Positions 25,370 to 36,942 of a DNA stretch of 64,000 bases are shown here, piece after piece. The notes under the pieces were generated by a model, which saw nothing but the letters and a program-made list of their open reading frames with translations, made no database searches and had not been told where the DNA came from. The DNA is from Dermacentor variabilis (lineage: Eukaryota > Arthropoda > Arachnida > Ixodida > Ixodidae): contig NC_134569.1 of assembly GCF_050947875.1 (NCBI RefSeq), positions 34,806,277 through 34,870,276 of the forward strand, in the 5' to 3' direction. Position 1 is the stretch's first letter; each line of letters starts with the position of its first letter. Both the position numbers and the translations under genes were made by a program.

Positions 25370-26366
25370 GGGCGCTATAACGTAAAGCTATTCCGAACTT
25401 TTTCTACTCCAATTCTTCAAGCAGCCCTCCGCGACTGGTCAAAAACTTCTCTGAACCACCCCCACTGCGCCTGTGTGTCACGCGACGTCACGGAAACCGC
25501 GATAGCTCCCAATCTGATATGGCGCGTACACACTCATTATGCATCATTCGACCAAACAAAAAAAATAGTCAATCCTGATTTGACGCCTTTTAGCTATTAA
25601 CCATCAGCTATTGGTCAAAGGATTACGGGCTGCGCCCACTTTACCTGGCTCTTACGCGTCGTCACGAAACCTTGAAAACTCACCACGTCAAAGTGATGTG
25701 AACGGGTTAAGTCCCATTAATATGCTGAACAAAACTGAATTTCTTTCTTAATAGCCGCCGGCTGTCCCGTTCCGAAAGGAATAAAAGATGTCTGCCGCCA
25801 ATCGCCCCGGTAGATATACTGACTACTCGCACCTACCGGACAGCATGGGTTTATTTGAGTACAATAAACCTTTTTTTTTTTTTTGCGTGGCCGTGTAACG
25901 TTTTCAAGCACCTTGGGCACGTTTACGACCTCACTCTGCCAACTCTTCTTTACTGAGGATCCGTTTTAGTGCATTCTTAACCTTCTGTTGCATGCCGCCG
26001 CGATTTTCGACCAGCCACCTCAAGCCAAGTAAGAGAAAGCGGACCAATAGCAGACGCCGGCACCACCCTTTTCATCCGGTTATCGTTTTCAGTGCACTGG
26101 CTCGGCTCCATCGAATCCCTCTCCATTTGAGCGTTCTCCTCGCCTCTTACCAGCCAATGAGATAAGACAAACCACTCCCTGTAGGCAATGTTATTCGTTG
26201 TTAAAGCAAGCAAAAGTGACCTCCTGTAAACGAGGAGAGCGTTTGATTGGTCTGTTCAGGCAAGCCTGCGGGTCACTGCCCGATCCTTGCGTCGGCGGTT
26301 ACCCAAATTTGACGTCAGGAGATTGGAATAAAAACATATTGGATTAGTTCTACGTTATATGGCCCC
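25370..26366. mobile_element. TIR-bearing non-autonomous DNA element, 997 bp (copy 1)
   Basis: The left end (GGGCGCTATAACGTAAAGCT then ATTCC) and the reverse complement of the right end (GGGGCCATATAACGTAGAAC then TAATCC) form imperfect terminal inverted repeats. Similarity extends about 40 bp through a T-run to CTCCAAT / TTCCAAT. The body has no transposase frame. A diverged copy of the same body lies in the opposite orientation at 59951-60840. Shared blocks include a GGAATAAAAGATG stretch (25779) matching CATCTTTTATTCC (60520), and ACCGCCGACGCAAG. The superfamily is not assigned; the target duplication is unclear. Confidence 0.7.
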
Positions 26367-27880
26367 AAAATCACAATCAGTGAACCCAAAGAAGGCGATG
26401 CGAAGCACGTCTGCTTCGAAAAACCTATTTGCTCGGTCTCCCTGTGCGGATATGTCATTGAAACTTGCGCCTTATCTTACGTTTTTACCTTTAACACGGC
26501 TAGGTAAACCTTCTTCTGGCATACTCACCAATGCACCATTGAAGTAGTGGCTGAATGTAGGTCTTAACGAAGTATTGGAATTCTGTGTTTTGCTCAGGTC
26601 CACAAGTTGCCGCGGGCTTCAAGTTTGGAGTTTCTCGACTGCAGATCTTTCCTGTGTCGATTTTGCTGAACTGTCGCTGCACGCCGTCCGTTTTAGCATC
26701 TCGTATGCGTTATTTGGCCTCTCCTACGTTGTTGATTTTTTTTTCTATTATACACTATTATAGTTCTCAAGCTTAACTTCTATGTAACATACATCGAGTA
26801 TCACGAACAGTCATTTGAGTCACTTGCACCCTCGCGGCAAAGTCCAAAGAAAACAAGCCCTCAAGTGATAAGAAAAAAAATAAAGGAGAAGAAAGAAACG
26901 AGATAGCAACTGCGAAGAAAAAACATCAGCGATGAGTGATGTGCACGAGTGTTTCTCACGAGTCTGTGTCGCCTTGTTGACAATGTCCTCTGACAGGCAG
27001 TCCTTAGTGCGTAAACATCCGTGTATTCTCCGTGGATGTCACTTTCGATTCAGAGGATCGCAGTGTTCGCTTCACAAGAACAAGCTTTTGTGGACGATTG
27101 TTGCGCGCGCTGTCGACGCTGCGGCTCCGACGCTCGGTGGGTAAAGAGGGCCGAACTCTGTTACCTCAGCCTGGCACACGCAGTCGCGAGGCAGAGGGCA
27201 AGGAGGACACCGAACTGAGTGAGCACCGTTGCTACTTCCGGAGGGCTCGACGACGAGAGAGGCTTCCCGTCATGCTGCATTGCCGCTGGCTTCTCGCCTG
27301 CAAAAAACAAGGAAAAGATACCTTTAAAGATGTTGCAGATCCAACGCACTGGCTAGAATCTAAGTGGGGTGAAGCTTTCGTGAAGTGGTTAATTAAATGT
27401 TCTAAAACTGGTCATCTTCTGCCAACACGTTTCATAGTATTGCCTGACCGGCAAGACGTGAAGACAACTCGCACGCTACCCCCGTGACCAACGCCACCGC
27501 AGATTACGCTGACCCCAGGATCATGTAAGCTTTACTGTTGCACCGTCTCTAGAATCAGAACACGCTACTCGCCGAAAAACCGGCACTAAACACACGGAAA
27601 GAAGGCGTAGAAAGTTTTGCTTTAATAATAAAATCACACGCTTGAAGGCGTTCACAAGTTGCAATGAGGATATATAGGTACCGTTTGTCGTTTTATTGTG
27701 TGATTACGTACATGTGAAGAAGTACACACAAAGTACCGAGCGCAAGAGCAGACGACATTGCGGCCGTCCTCAACAAGAGGAAAAGAAAGACAAGGGAGGC
27801 TCGTGCAGCGCATGAGAAGGGGCTCGCGCAACGGGGATCGTTGGAACGCCGGCACGACTAGGGTCACCGGGCCTACGGAA
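26367..27880. other. Unassigned stretch with one 151-codon open frame
   Basis: A plus-strand frame at 27032-27487 is open in GC-rich sequence, with RRARRRERLPVMLHCRWLL in its middle. It shows no domain I recognise, and an overlapping minus frame is also open. Confidence that it is a gene is low. The rest (26367-27031, 27488-27880) shows nothing supported. Confidence 0.3.
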
Positions 27881-28125
27881 CCCACATCTACCGGTGAGGT
27901 TCACTTGACCGGGCGTCCGTCTTCGGGACAGGGAACGCCTCGGGTCGTTGCACGGCACGAGACCTCGGAACGGCCTGCTGCAGCCTCGAACCCACATCTA
28001 CGCGCGAGGTTCGGGAGAGCGAGCGTCCGTCATCGAGACGAGGAGCGTCTCGGGTCGTTGCCTTGCACGAGGCATCAGGTCGGCCTGCCGGCATCTTGGA
28101 ACCAGCTTCTACGCGCGAGGTTCGG
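27881..28125. repeat. 110-bp tandem repeat, about 2.3 units
   Basis: Units begin at 27881 and 27991 (both CCCACATCTAC-like), with a third, partial one near 28102 (CCAGCTTCTACGCGCGAGG). Each contains GCCTCGGGTCGTTGC or GTCTCGGGTCGTTGC about 60 bp downstream. The period is 110-111 bp and the region is strikingly GC-rich. The period is not a multiple of three overall, so open frames through it are probably not coding. Confidence 0.75.
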
Positions 28126-28860
28126 GTGACCGGGCGACTGAGTGGCCTGTTCTTGTCTACGGAGCTGTGGGCCGTCCACCTCTTCCTGCCCCATGCTGCT
28201 GCGTCTGCTCTTCCACGCCGGTCATCACTTGACGAGCGAGTGTTCCACCTCAAGGACTCTACGTCTCACCACACTCCGGACTTAACCGCAACCTCGTGAG
28301 ACTACATTTTTTCTATTTACGAACAACCTTGTATGTGTGGGTCTAGTATAAGATATTCTTCGTGTTTACGTGCCGTCTAATATAATTGCGTGTTTGCTCA
28401 TCATGCACCGTCTCCTCCATCTTCCTCGCGTCACACGCTTTGCAACTTGACGATCCTAACCCATCACAGTACATGAGGGAGGTGGTAACCGGCACACCTG
28501 TACGAAAAGTAGAAACAAACCGGCAGGTTTGATGCCTTCTGGTAGCATACGAAGTTTTATTGGCCAGCTGCCTGCTTCCAAAAAAAATTGAATATTTCAA
28601 ATGACTGTTTACAGGCTGGTTGCTTATATTAGTGTTGTACTCCGCGAGAGCTATTTGGCATGACAATAGCAGCAGCACCCAGCAGCCACGGTCAGAAAAG
28701 TCTAGGGGACTTCGCAAAGAAATCTTCGCTTTAAAAGTGACATACACTACGTGCTTTGAGTTTGCTGTGAAGGTACTCTGGTCACGTTTCACCATACGAC
28801 ACCCCTGTTAACGTTAAACACCGCGTCGTATTGTTGACGACGCTCGGAGAGTCTGTCCCT
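28126..28860. other. Unassigned stretch
   Basis: A minus-strand frame of 150 codons (28795-28343) is open but has no recognisable motif beyond SSSCKACDARKMEETVHDE. The sequence near 28400-28500 has the look of a dispersed repeat, which I cannot verify. Confidence 0.3.
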
Positions 28861-28960
28861 ATTAGCCGCGAGAATTAGGAGTGGCGCCCTCTCGCGAGTG
28901 ACGTCACGGCCAGGACGCCGCTCGCTCCGGCTCGCTCGGCTGCCGCGCGCTCTCGTTTCC
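28861..28960 (+). repeat. TGACGTCA-containing dispersed repeat, left copy
   Basis: ATTAGCCGCGAGAA is followed by a GGCGC block, TGACGTCA (28899-28906) and CAGGACGCC. The same order (ATTAGCCCCGAGAA, GGCGC, TGACGTCA, AAGGACTCGCGCC) is found on the minus strand at 30987-30913. The two are inverted, diverged copies. TGACGTCA is the consensus CRE/ATF site, so the repeat could carry promoter activity, but this is inference. Confidence 0.55.
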
Positions 28961-30605
28961 TTCGTGTATGCTTGGGGTACGGGTGGCTCGAGCCGTACGT
29001 ATTGAAGGATACGACGGCTTCTTTCAGCTGCCATGCCTTAACCACAGTTTTTTCTTCAAAAGCGCGTGAGTCGAGAAACTTTGCGGCTTGGATATCGCAA
29101 GCTATGTAGCATTAAAGGGGTCTACTGGTTTTGCAGCGCACATATGCGCCGTGTCTATCCGTAAATTTTGCGTAAAAACAATGTCTGCAAATTCAACACG
29201 CGAAGTTGTGTATGATGCCTCGCTAAACATTTAACATTCCTTTAGTATTTAGCTATGAGGGACATTGCATTTTACATGGAAGAAAAATCTTGGTAATTTG
29301 CGTCAGTATTTTATCCGATGTTAGAAAGACACTGCCCAGCGAAGCTGTCATCGTGATTCTTATTACTCGGGTGTGTTGTTCTATTCAAATATGGCCATTC
29401 ATTAATGAGTAAAAAAATAGGCGCGCATTTCTTATGAAAAAGTTTGGTGCTACTTTCATCCTCCTCTGAAACAGGCCTCCAAAAAACGAATTGCTCATGG
29501 TTGCTAACACGACGGCGCGTCATGATATGTAGAGTATTTACATAGTTAATTCACAAACACCATAGTAGCAATCACTTGAGAGAAAAGTTTTGTAGTTAAG
29601 ATCGAGAGCCAATCAATTGAAAGTGATGAAATGTTTCATAGTGGCCCTCAGTAGCCTTTATCGACAATATGGCACACCCCAGATCATTGAACGGTAGCAA
29701 TCGGCTGTCGGTATGGCGAGGCACGCTATGTTCGCGAAACCCATAAGTTCACTACAACTTCGAATTGAAACCATAAATCATTTTTTACAGCGCCAACTGG
29801 AATGACTAAAGTATTCTCGAGCTACTACAGCGCAGCTTAGATTGCCTAGAAAAGGAAAATTCAAGCACCTTCTGTCTCACCATGTCTCGATCAAGCGTTC
29901 TTTAATTATACAAACGGATAACGATTCGCTTCGTCGGTACATGAAAGAGAACCTTGCCCAACTGCAGGCTAAATAAAGTTTGCTCCAATCCAATCGCAAA
30001 CATTCATAACGAAAGCACCACAAGCCTTGCATATATACTTTCACTTCATTTCTGACCCTCCACCGGGGAATTTCGATATCTTCCATATGTACCATACTAC
30101 TAATGATTGACGCTTCGACTTCTTTCTGGCTATAGCCATGCGGTCCAACAGGCATACTTCAATATAAAAAAATTGGGCCGAGCAGGCTGTCTCAGTTCGC
30201 CAAACAGATTCGTCATGTATATTCCTCAAGCAACAACCACCAGTAAATTTCTCAAGTGAGTTGAACGTGTATCACGGAAAAGGAAATATATAGTGGTACA
30301 TTCCTATTTGTATTCTGTAAATAGCTGTAATCCTTCATTAACGTCACTTCAAATTTCCGCCGCTTAAAATAAGCACGGGAAGAACCGCCTAATGTTGACA
30401 AGCAGTTAAAGAAGCAAGTGGTGTTTGTAGAATCTAAACTCCAGTATTAGTTTAAGTCCCCGTGTTACTGCTGAGCGTTTCTGTGAAGAAATCCAAAAAT
30501 TCTATATTATACCATGAACTACTCGTCGTGAGCAAACCTGTTTTAGCGGATTAAAATCAACGTAACTGTTGTAGAAGTCATATATAGACAGCGTTTGTGA
30601 CATAC
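28961..30605. other. Unassigned stretch between the two CRE-type repeats
   Basis: AT-rich sequence. A minus-strand frame at 30155-29877 (92 codons; begins MPVGPHGYSQKEVEASII) is open without a recognised domain. Its 5' edge follows TTTTTTTATATTGAAG, which could serve as a splice acceptor in phase with the candidate exon at 30829-30606. This join is speculative. Confidence 0.25.
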
Positions 30606-30829
30606 TTGTTGCACTGCGGCAGGTATGGTATCATGACTGGATTCCTGTATGCTATTTTTTTGATATTGTCCATCCGCGCATGAAAAACCCGCAATAGGCT
30701 GTTTCGCGCTTCTTCGGCTGGCACTGTTTCGTTGCCTTTGAGAGCTGCAGTGTTGGCTAAGAAATTAGCTCTTTGAATAAATGTTCGCAAAGGAAGACGT
30801 CGTAAAAATATATTTGAGACGACCACCAT
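30606..30829 (-). CDS. Candidate N-terminal exon of an unidentified protein
   Basis: From the first in-frame ATG (30829-30827) 74 codons run to a GTATGT donor at 30605-30600. The frame is also open upstream of the ATG to a stop near the TGACGTCA site, and that upstream part would add a hydrophobic stretch (FRLFALVLSACVLMVVVSN) suited to a signal anchor. The rest includes ANFLANTAALKGNETVPAEE, with one NET glycosylation sequon, and ends YLPQCN. The shape resembles a type II membrane enzyme start, but no family is recognised. The adjacent repeat and the lack of a confirmed second exon argue for caution; it may be non-coding. Confidence 0.25.
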
Positions 30830-30912
30830 AAGTACACAAGCAGAGAGAACGAGAGCGAACAAACGAAAACACCGCAGAAAGCGCTCGGACAACGCCCGAA
30901 CTGTAGCAGACG

Positions 30913-30988
30913 ACAGGCGCGAGTCCTTGCCCTGACGTCACGCGAGCGGCGCTCGCAGCGCCCCTATAGTTCGTTCTCGGGGCTAATA
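30913..30988 (-). repeat. TGACGTCA-containing dispersed repeat, right copy (inverted)
   Basis: The minus strand reads ATTAGCCCCGAGAAC, GGGGCGCTGCG, TGACGTCA (30940-30933) and AAGGACTCGCGCC. It corresponds to the copy at 28861-28960. It lies just upstream of the candidate minus-strand exon at 30829. Confidence 0.55.
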
Positions 30989-31229
30989 CAGGGGAGCCAG
31001 AGTATGTGATGACATGTTTGAACAGATGGCTGTGGAGTGAACGACATGCCTGAAGACACATTTCTAATTCGTCACATCCAATTGACAGTCTAAGTTTTAC
31101 TTGAAAGCACTATTGTCAGAATTAAACTGGAATACGAAGCTTCTATATGGAATCTATTTTCTAATGCACTTGTTACTACATTCGAACTTGTTCAGAATAA
31201 TGTTCGCCAGATTCATTACAAGCAATGAC

Positions 31230-31627
31230 TCAGCAAGTGTCGCGTTCACGGAAAGCGCCCTTGAACTGCCCTTACGTGTATCCCATCGTAAACAGTGCAG
31301 GCTTTCTCTATTTTACAATATACGTTATCAATACCATCGCGCCATTTCAATGTGCTTTTACAACCTCTTACATTTCTTTACGCATAGATCACATTATACT
31401 ATCGGGATTGACATATGTCGCACAAAGGCTTGCGGCACTCACTTATCCCACAGAGTTCGGAGGACTGAAATCGCTTTTGCGATGAATCAAGTTCATGCAC
31501 GACACCATCTGTTCTCACGCAATGTATGCGCTCAGTTTTCGCGCAATATTCTATAACAAGAAATTTTCTCTCGTTATTCTGCTGTGCGGCTACCCTCTTA
31601 ATTGTATTCGGACCTTGAAAGTACTAA

Positions 31628-31658
<31 letters not shown>

Positions 31659-31659
31659 A
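31230..31659 (+). mobile_element. CR1/L2-type LINE, 3' end (tail B) with AAAT tail
   Basis: Two frames alternate across frameshifts. One gives LELPLRVSHRKQCRLSLFYN, the next TSYISLRIDH, and then the first resumes with IGIDICRTKACGTHLSHRVR. In intact relatives this reads as a helical RLxLFxxIY block, YISxRxDHxxK and VxxCRTxxFxxSFxPRT. After the stop a short UTR ends in an ATAA/AAAT tract at 31626-31659. It is a dead, 5'-truncated copy. The lineage differs from tail A at 15956-16785. Confidence 0.65.
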
Positions 31660-33499
31660 CCATTGGGCCGCAGCCTAGAAGCGTCCCCAACCATTTGCTC
31701 GCAACAAAATTTCATTAGGTATTACGCTACTAAATATTGACCTAACCGGACTAAAGCTATGCATACTACCTTCGCGAAGGCTAATTAGGAACACGCGCAC
31801 AATGAATAGACAAAAAGATTATTTACAGAGTGGCAATGGAAGGTATACTGAGTAACTTATGTTTTCCATACTTGTTTTCATCTCAAGCGCTTTCAAAAAG
31901 GGTCCCTGTATGATTAGTTTATGCGCAAGAATAGCATATTCAATTAGCCTCAATCTTATGCAAGGCAAGGGAGAAACCTTACAGACTAAGTAGCTAGAAA
32001 TAAAGAGGGCCGTGTATTTGCAAATCATATCACTGGCGTCGAAAGTGTATACCTGGCGATAATACACCACGTACTCGTTCGGTGTTGTTGAAGCTGCCGT
32101 CGGCAATAAGAAAGTTTCACAACTTTGTCGCGTGAACATACAATACTTCCGCGCAAGAACAGCGCCTTCCGATACTCAGCGCCAATGAACTGTGTTACGG
32201 GAATGAATCGGGAAGAGAAAACATTCGCTGGAGTCGTTTTCTGAAGCACGATTAAATGTACTCCCACTCCAGTGTTGCCCAGCCATCGTCTTTCCCTGTA
32301 TAGTCTTTCGCGCGAGCGCAGTCAGGTTGCAGGAGATGAACTTGCACTTTCAATACGACGAGTATTATAAAGGTATACATCCTGCAGGCGATTGGATTTG
32401 CATCAGTACCCTATCTTCCCTCCCGTTCAGCGCTGCAAGTGGCCCCGCCATCGCTCTCGCGTGCCGTTCTCCGGCATTCTGTTTTCACTTACGGCGGGAA
32501 AAAGAAGTAATCAGAAAATGAAAAAGCTGCGCCGCAATTCACAGGATGTCGTGCATAACACGCAAAATAAATAAATAAGAGGAACAATAGAAAAGGTACA
32601 GAATGAATCCGAGTAAAATTTAATAAAAAGCGATGCTGTCGGGAAAGCGGCCTTCCACGACGGCGAAAAAAAAAATAAAGTGAGCCCAAGGCGGTCGATA
32701 TTCGGGTCCATGCAGTGGAACGAGAGGCAGCACGTTCCATAACGCCTCACAGCGCGCGAGACTGACGAGAAAAGAAGGAAGTGAGCGGGGGTGGGCTGGG
32801 GGTTGGAGGGGGGGGGGGGGGGAGGGCGTGGTACAGCATATCGCTAGTGACGCCTGTGCAAAGCGCCACTACACGCGGGGCATCGCTCCCTTTTCTTTCC
32901 TCGCGCCCCTGTGTCTTTCCCCTCGCCCTCCGTAAGAGCCATTTAGATTCGCGAAATATCAGCAATTCAATGCCGACGCTCGGAGAGTAGTGGAGAGTTG
33001 TGCGAATAGACGCGTGAGCAGGCGCGCAACCAAGTAGTCGAGCACTGTGGAAATGCAGCGATGAGGGAAAGCAATAACGCGCACCCTTATGTGACTCTGT
33101 CCGTCCGAGCCACAAGGCGCGCGGGAAAGAGCCTTGGAAGCGTTTTACGAGTGACAAGTTCTCGCTCCCGATGCCGGCGGCCGGAACGGGGTTGCGGTAG
33201 ACTGGAGTCCACCGGCTGCAGCAAATGCTGTACTGTGTAACAGGTGACGGCCCAGCATTCGTAAACGTGGGAACAGTCATGTCCAGAGCAGCGGTAAGAA
33301 GCGAAGAGACAAAACAGCAATATGGCAAAAGCGCCTGCTCCTAGTATGGTTTTCTCCTTATCGCTCCGCGAAACCCGACACCATAGTCAGCAATGCTAAC
33401 CTTCAGACATGCAAGTCACAGAACGGCGACATGAAAATATGCTTTCGGAGTCAATAACTATGAATATCAGAGCCAATCAGACAGTTTTCACTTTTTACC
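31660..33499. other. Unassigned stretch, partly GC-rich
   Basis: A minus-strand frame of 193 codons (33328-32747) is open, but it ends in a proline homopolymer produced by the G-run at 32809-32822 and shows no domain. I judge it non-coding in CpG-rich sequence. 31660-32480 shows nothing supported. Confidence 0.4.
32787..32826 (+). repeat. G-quadruplex-type G-rich tract
   Basis: Four or more G runs of at least three lie within about 40 bp (GGGGG-T-GGG-CT-GGGGG, then a run of 14 or more G). This satisfies the usual G-quadruplex pattern on the plus strand. Confidence 0.75.
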
Positions 33500-33765
33500 T
33501 TAGCAAGACGAGAAAGTCCTCCACAAGAGGGAGACCTCTTTTACGTATAAAAGGTGCTTCCTTTCCGAGGCCTCATTAAGAACTCCAAGACGCATATCTC
33601 TGTCTCCGAGAAGGAACATCAGAAGAGAAACTGCGTTGAGAATGTCTTGTGCGTGTGGGCCCCAGGAACTGGTTAGGTTCTCATCTCGCCATAAATTCAG
33701 TTAATTTCGTTTCGTTATCTCCACTGTTCGCTGTACCGCCACGAATCGTTTTCGGCTCTTGCCGG
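33500..33765 (+). other. Possible solo LTR or promoter-like segment
   Basis: A TATAAAAGG box at 33547-33555 follows GGGAGACCTC, and the downstream 60-200 bp resemble an LTR R/U5 region (AAGAACTCCAAGACGC, then GAATGTCTTGTGCG). No second copy or target duplication is seen in the window. The alternative is chance. Confidence 0.25.
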
Positions 33766-34474
33766 AGACCAGAAAAACAAAAACGTAGGTGGCCGTGGTA
33801 AAACCGTTATCTCCCTATTTGTTTAATGACCGCACTAGAACAATGAGGTGTACCTAATAACATATTGATGAGGGCAGGAAGCAGGCTGTGGAAGAAACAC
33901 AGTTCCTTCTAGAAAATAAACTATAGAAGCTAAGACCAGGCCAGAGCCTGCGGTAATTCGCATTTCCGTATCGTATAAATACCTTTTTGTTTCAAATGTG
34001 GCTGCGTCGTAGTTCTTTCTTCCTTTTACTAGATATATTCGTAGGATCATTTTTCTACCGTTAAAAAAACACCCCAATTATAACATTTAGACTACTCTAA
34101 ACTTCAGTATTATCCCGTTTAATTTGGACTTTTGCCGCGTCGTCGGTTTTGTTTCAATCCATCCTTTAATGTTTTTCATGGTGATAACTTCCGTTATTTT
34201 TATGCTCCGGAGATATTTTTAAAGAAAATATCAAATGGATGTTTGAGTCATCGCTAAATGTCGTACTCACACAGCGTACACATAAGCGGGAACCGATTGC
34301 CATGAGCTGAGAAGACGCATGGTCTTTTGTCGCCTCTACAAAGTTGGCTCTCTTTGGTTCATTTTGCTGCAGCCGCGTAGAGTACAAGTCGAAATGTGAG
34401 ATGTGGAATCGAATAGAAAAATAGCCAGAGCGGAAGTAGCAGTGGCCTCCAAACTGGTAGGCACAATACGCTTT
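33766..34474. other. Unassigned non-coding stretch
   Basis: No supported gene or repeat. Confidence 0.5.
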
Positions 34475-35207
34475 TTAAGAGGAAGCTTTAGCTCAAGTGC
34501 TCCTATCTAAATACATGTAAAAGGAGAATTCGTTTCTCTCGGCAACCACTGCACCAAATTTGACGAGGTTTGTTGCATTTAAAAGACAAACTTAAAATCT
34601 AGTGACTGTTGGTTTCGAATTTTTGAGTTAGATTGTCAATTTTTTATTTAAAATTGGCAAAAATCGAAAATTTTCAAAAGACGGAACTATCAAGTTTACA
34701 ACTCTGTAACTTAACCACTAAAAGTGATAATAGAATTCTGTGAATTGCATCTAATAGTGCATCTAAAGCGGACAAAATTGATATGTTACACATGAATATA
34801 AAAAAAATTTAATCATAGAGAAATACAACTTTTGCAAAACCGTTGTAGCCAACGTAACAAATTCACGTAAGATGTAAAATGACACACTGAATTTGTCCGC
34901 TTTGAATGATCTAATGGATGCCGTTTACAGAACCGCGATATCGGTTCTTGATGCAGAGCTATGAATCTGTAAACTTCGTGCTTCTATTTTTTTCAAACGG
35001 TCAAATATTTGAAAATCGTTTATGAAAATTCAAGCCCTAAATCGAAATTCCGCTTCCAACAGTCACTAGATTTTAACTTTCTCTTTCAGATGCGACAAAT
35101 TTCATCAAAATCGGTCCAGGGGTCATCTCAGAAAAACGTTATTGCGTTTTTACATGTATTTGAATAGGCCGCGTCGGAGTTGGGCCCGAGCTAAAGCTTC
35201 CTCTTAA
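34475..35207. mobile_element. Foldback DNA element, 733 bp, TTAA-flanked
   Basis: The ends TTAAGAGGAAGCTTTAGCTC (34475-34494) and its exact reverse complement (35188-35207) are perfect 20-bp inverted repeats that include TTAA on both sides. TTAA is the target duplication of piggyBac-type elements. The two halves are complementary over most of their length. For example AATACATGTAAAA, AAATCTAGTGACTGTTGG and AAAGCGGACAAA near the left occur in reverse complement near the right, so the whole element folds into a long imperfect hairpin. There is no ORF. It is non-autonomous and would need a transposase in trans. Confidence 0.85.
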
Positions 35208-36942
35208 CGCCATTGTGAATGGGGAACGCCATTGTGAATGCATGCCACTGGTCGGTGCGACACTGACATGCATTACATGCGCACGATGACACGTGTACCA
35301 CATGCAATGCGCGCGTAGCAGGAACTTTGCCAATTCAAATAACAGTGACCCGTTACACTTGCTTAACCTATACACGGAGGTATTGTAGTGTAAGCACTAA
35401 ATACTCCTTTATTTGGACCCACCGTAGATGCTCTGCTCGCCAACTCGTCTTGCATCATCGCTCGAATACCTATGCACCTTGACGCATCCGTCAAGAATTG
35501 GGGTTACGCAGCAAAGAGAGACCGAAAAAGGAAGGGAAGTTTACTGAAAGCTGAATATGTCAGCCCCGATACATAAATCACTGACTACTGAACAGAGGTG
35601 TCTGATATGACTGCAACCACTAGCATCCTGCAAGTCATGACACACGGCATCTGAGACTAATTAGGCGGAAAAAGGACGCCGTCTCGAAACTAATGACACT
35701 ACGTTGTTCAAAGGTACGACGACGCACTAGCGAGACTAGTATTCCAGTGGTTGTTGCCTGGTCCTCTGTTCGTGGAATGTTCAACATTCGTTTGTGTCAT
35801 GATCAACAAGGCAACTGTCCCTGCCCCCCCCCCTCCCTTCCCCTTGTTATCCAACAAACCTACAGGCCAGCTTCATACTGAGTGGAATCTGATGAATTAT
35901 TTTAAATGGCAACCAGCAAGCCAACTTCTAGGACTTATAAAGGAAAATGTAGTAAAGCGAAATTACATTCTAAAGTGAAGAGAAAAGCCACATTAAGAAA
36001 AGAAATCATGAATTATTAAGTAAAAAGCCTGTATTATTTCTTGTTTTATTTTAGTTTCACAATGACTCGAGCTGAGATCTCATTGCTCCAACGCGTGCAC
36101 GAATCGGCGAAAAAGTACTCCACGCTTAAATGCTTTCATAAAATTTGTAACTTGTAGCCATTCTCGTCTTAAGGAAAATAGGGACCTGGCTTGTGCGACC
36201 ACAACAACTATCACTGGGATCAGAATCTCGCCTGCATGATTTTCCACTTCTTGGCGAGGTGATGACGATTGCTGCACAGACTGCACTATGTGGCTGCGTA
36301 GGTTGCTAAGAACGCATATTTTTGGGAGTGTACAAGGTGCAGAATCCGCTGCTCACTTCGTAGACATTACATCGCTCTGAGATCTCACGAAGCATCGCAG
36401 AATGGACCATTTGGTACTTAGCTTACAGAGCTAAGACGAATAGATTAGCAAGCAGAAAAAAAAAGAGAAAACTTCGACCCGGGCGAGTACTTAGCAAGAA
36501 AAGGCTAATATTGGTTGAAATATCTACAGATCCTTCCATCAACTTTCTTTTATGTGTCAGCGAATAATTTTTGTTGGCTCGTTCATCTGTTCATTGCCAT
36601 ATCTCCCGTGTTGGCAGTACGCCATCCATTGCTTTGAAGGAGGGCATAATTTGTTGACACGCATGGCGTTCGAGTAAAGAAGCATCCGATTCCTGCGCGT
36701 ACTTTCGTTCAAAAAATAGACGGTCTTTTGGAACACTGAGTTAAATTTCATCGATACATAGGTGATACCTAGAACCAGTTTCAAGGTAGTGAATTGTTTT
36801 ATTATAGAAATTGGGGCTTCACAGATGCTTAGTCGAAAATGTATTTTAACCACCTTATAGCAGTTAAGTAGGCACGCAAATGAATGATTGTCGCTGTCAC
36901 CCTACAGGAGAGTTTGCGAACAACATCAAGGCATTCCCTCAC
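35208..36942. other. Unassigned stretch 3' of the Ig2 exon
   Basis: Directly after the foldback element AACGCCATTGTGAATG is repeated once (35206-35240). A C-run lies at 35824-35833. The rest has no supported gene. It should be intron of the Dpr-like gene, since the Ig2 exon ends in a donor site at 36942. No C-terminal exon was recognised to its left. Confidence 0.45.

Noticed and set aside
27032..27487. 151-codon plus-strand frame as a host gene
   Set aside because: GC-rich sequence with an overlapping open frame on the other strand and no recognisable domain. Kept only as an unassigned note.
32747..33328. 193-codon minus-strand frame with a proline-rich end
   Set aside because: The proline run comes from a G homopolymer, the frame lies in CpG-rich DNA where stops are rare, and no domain or splice structure is visible.
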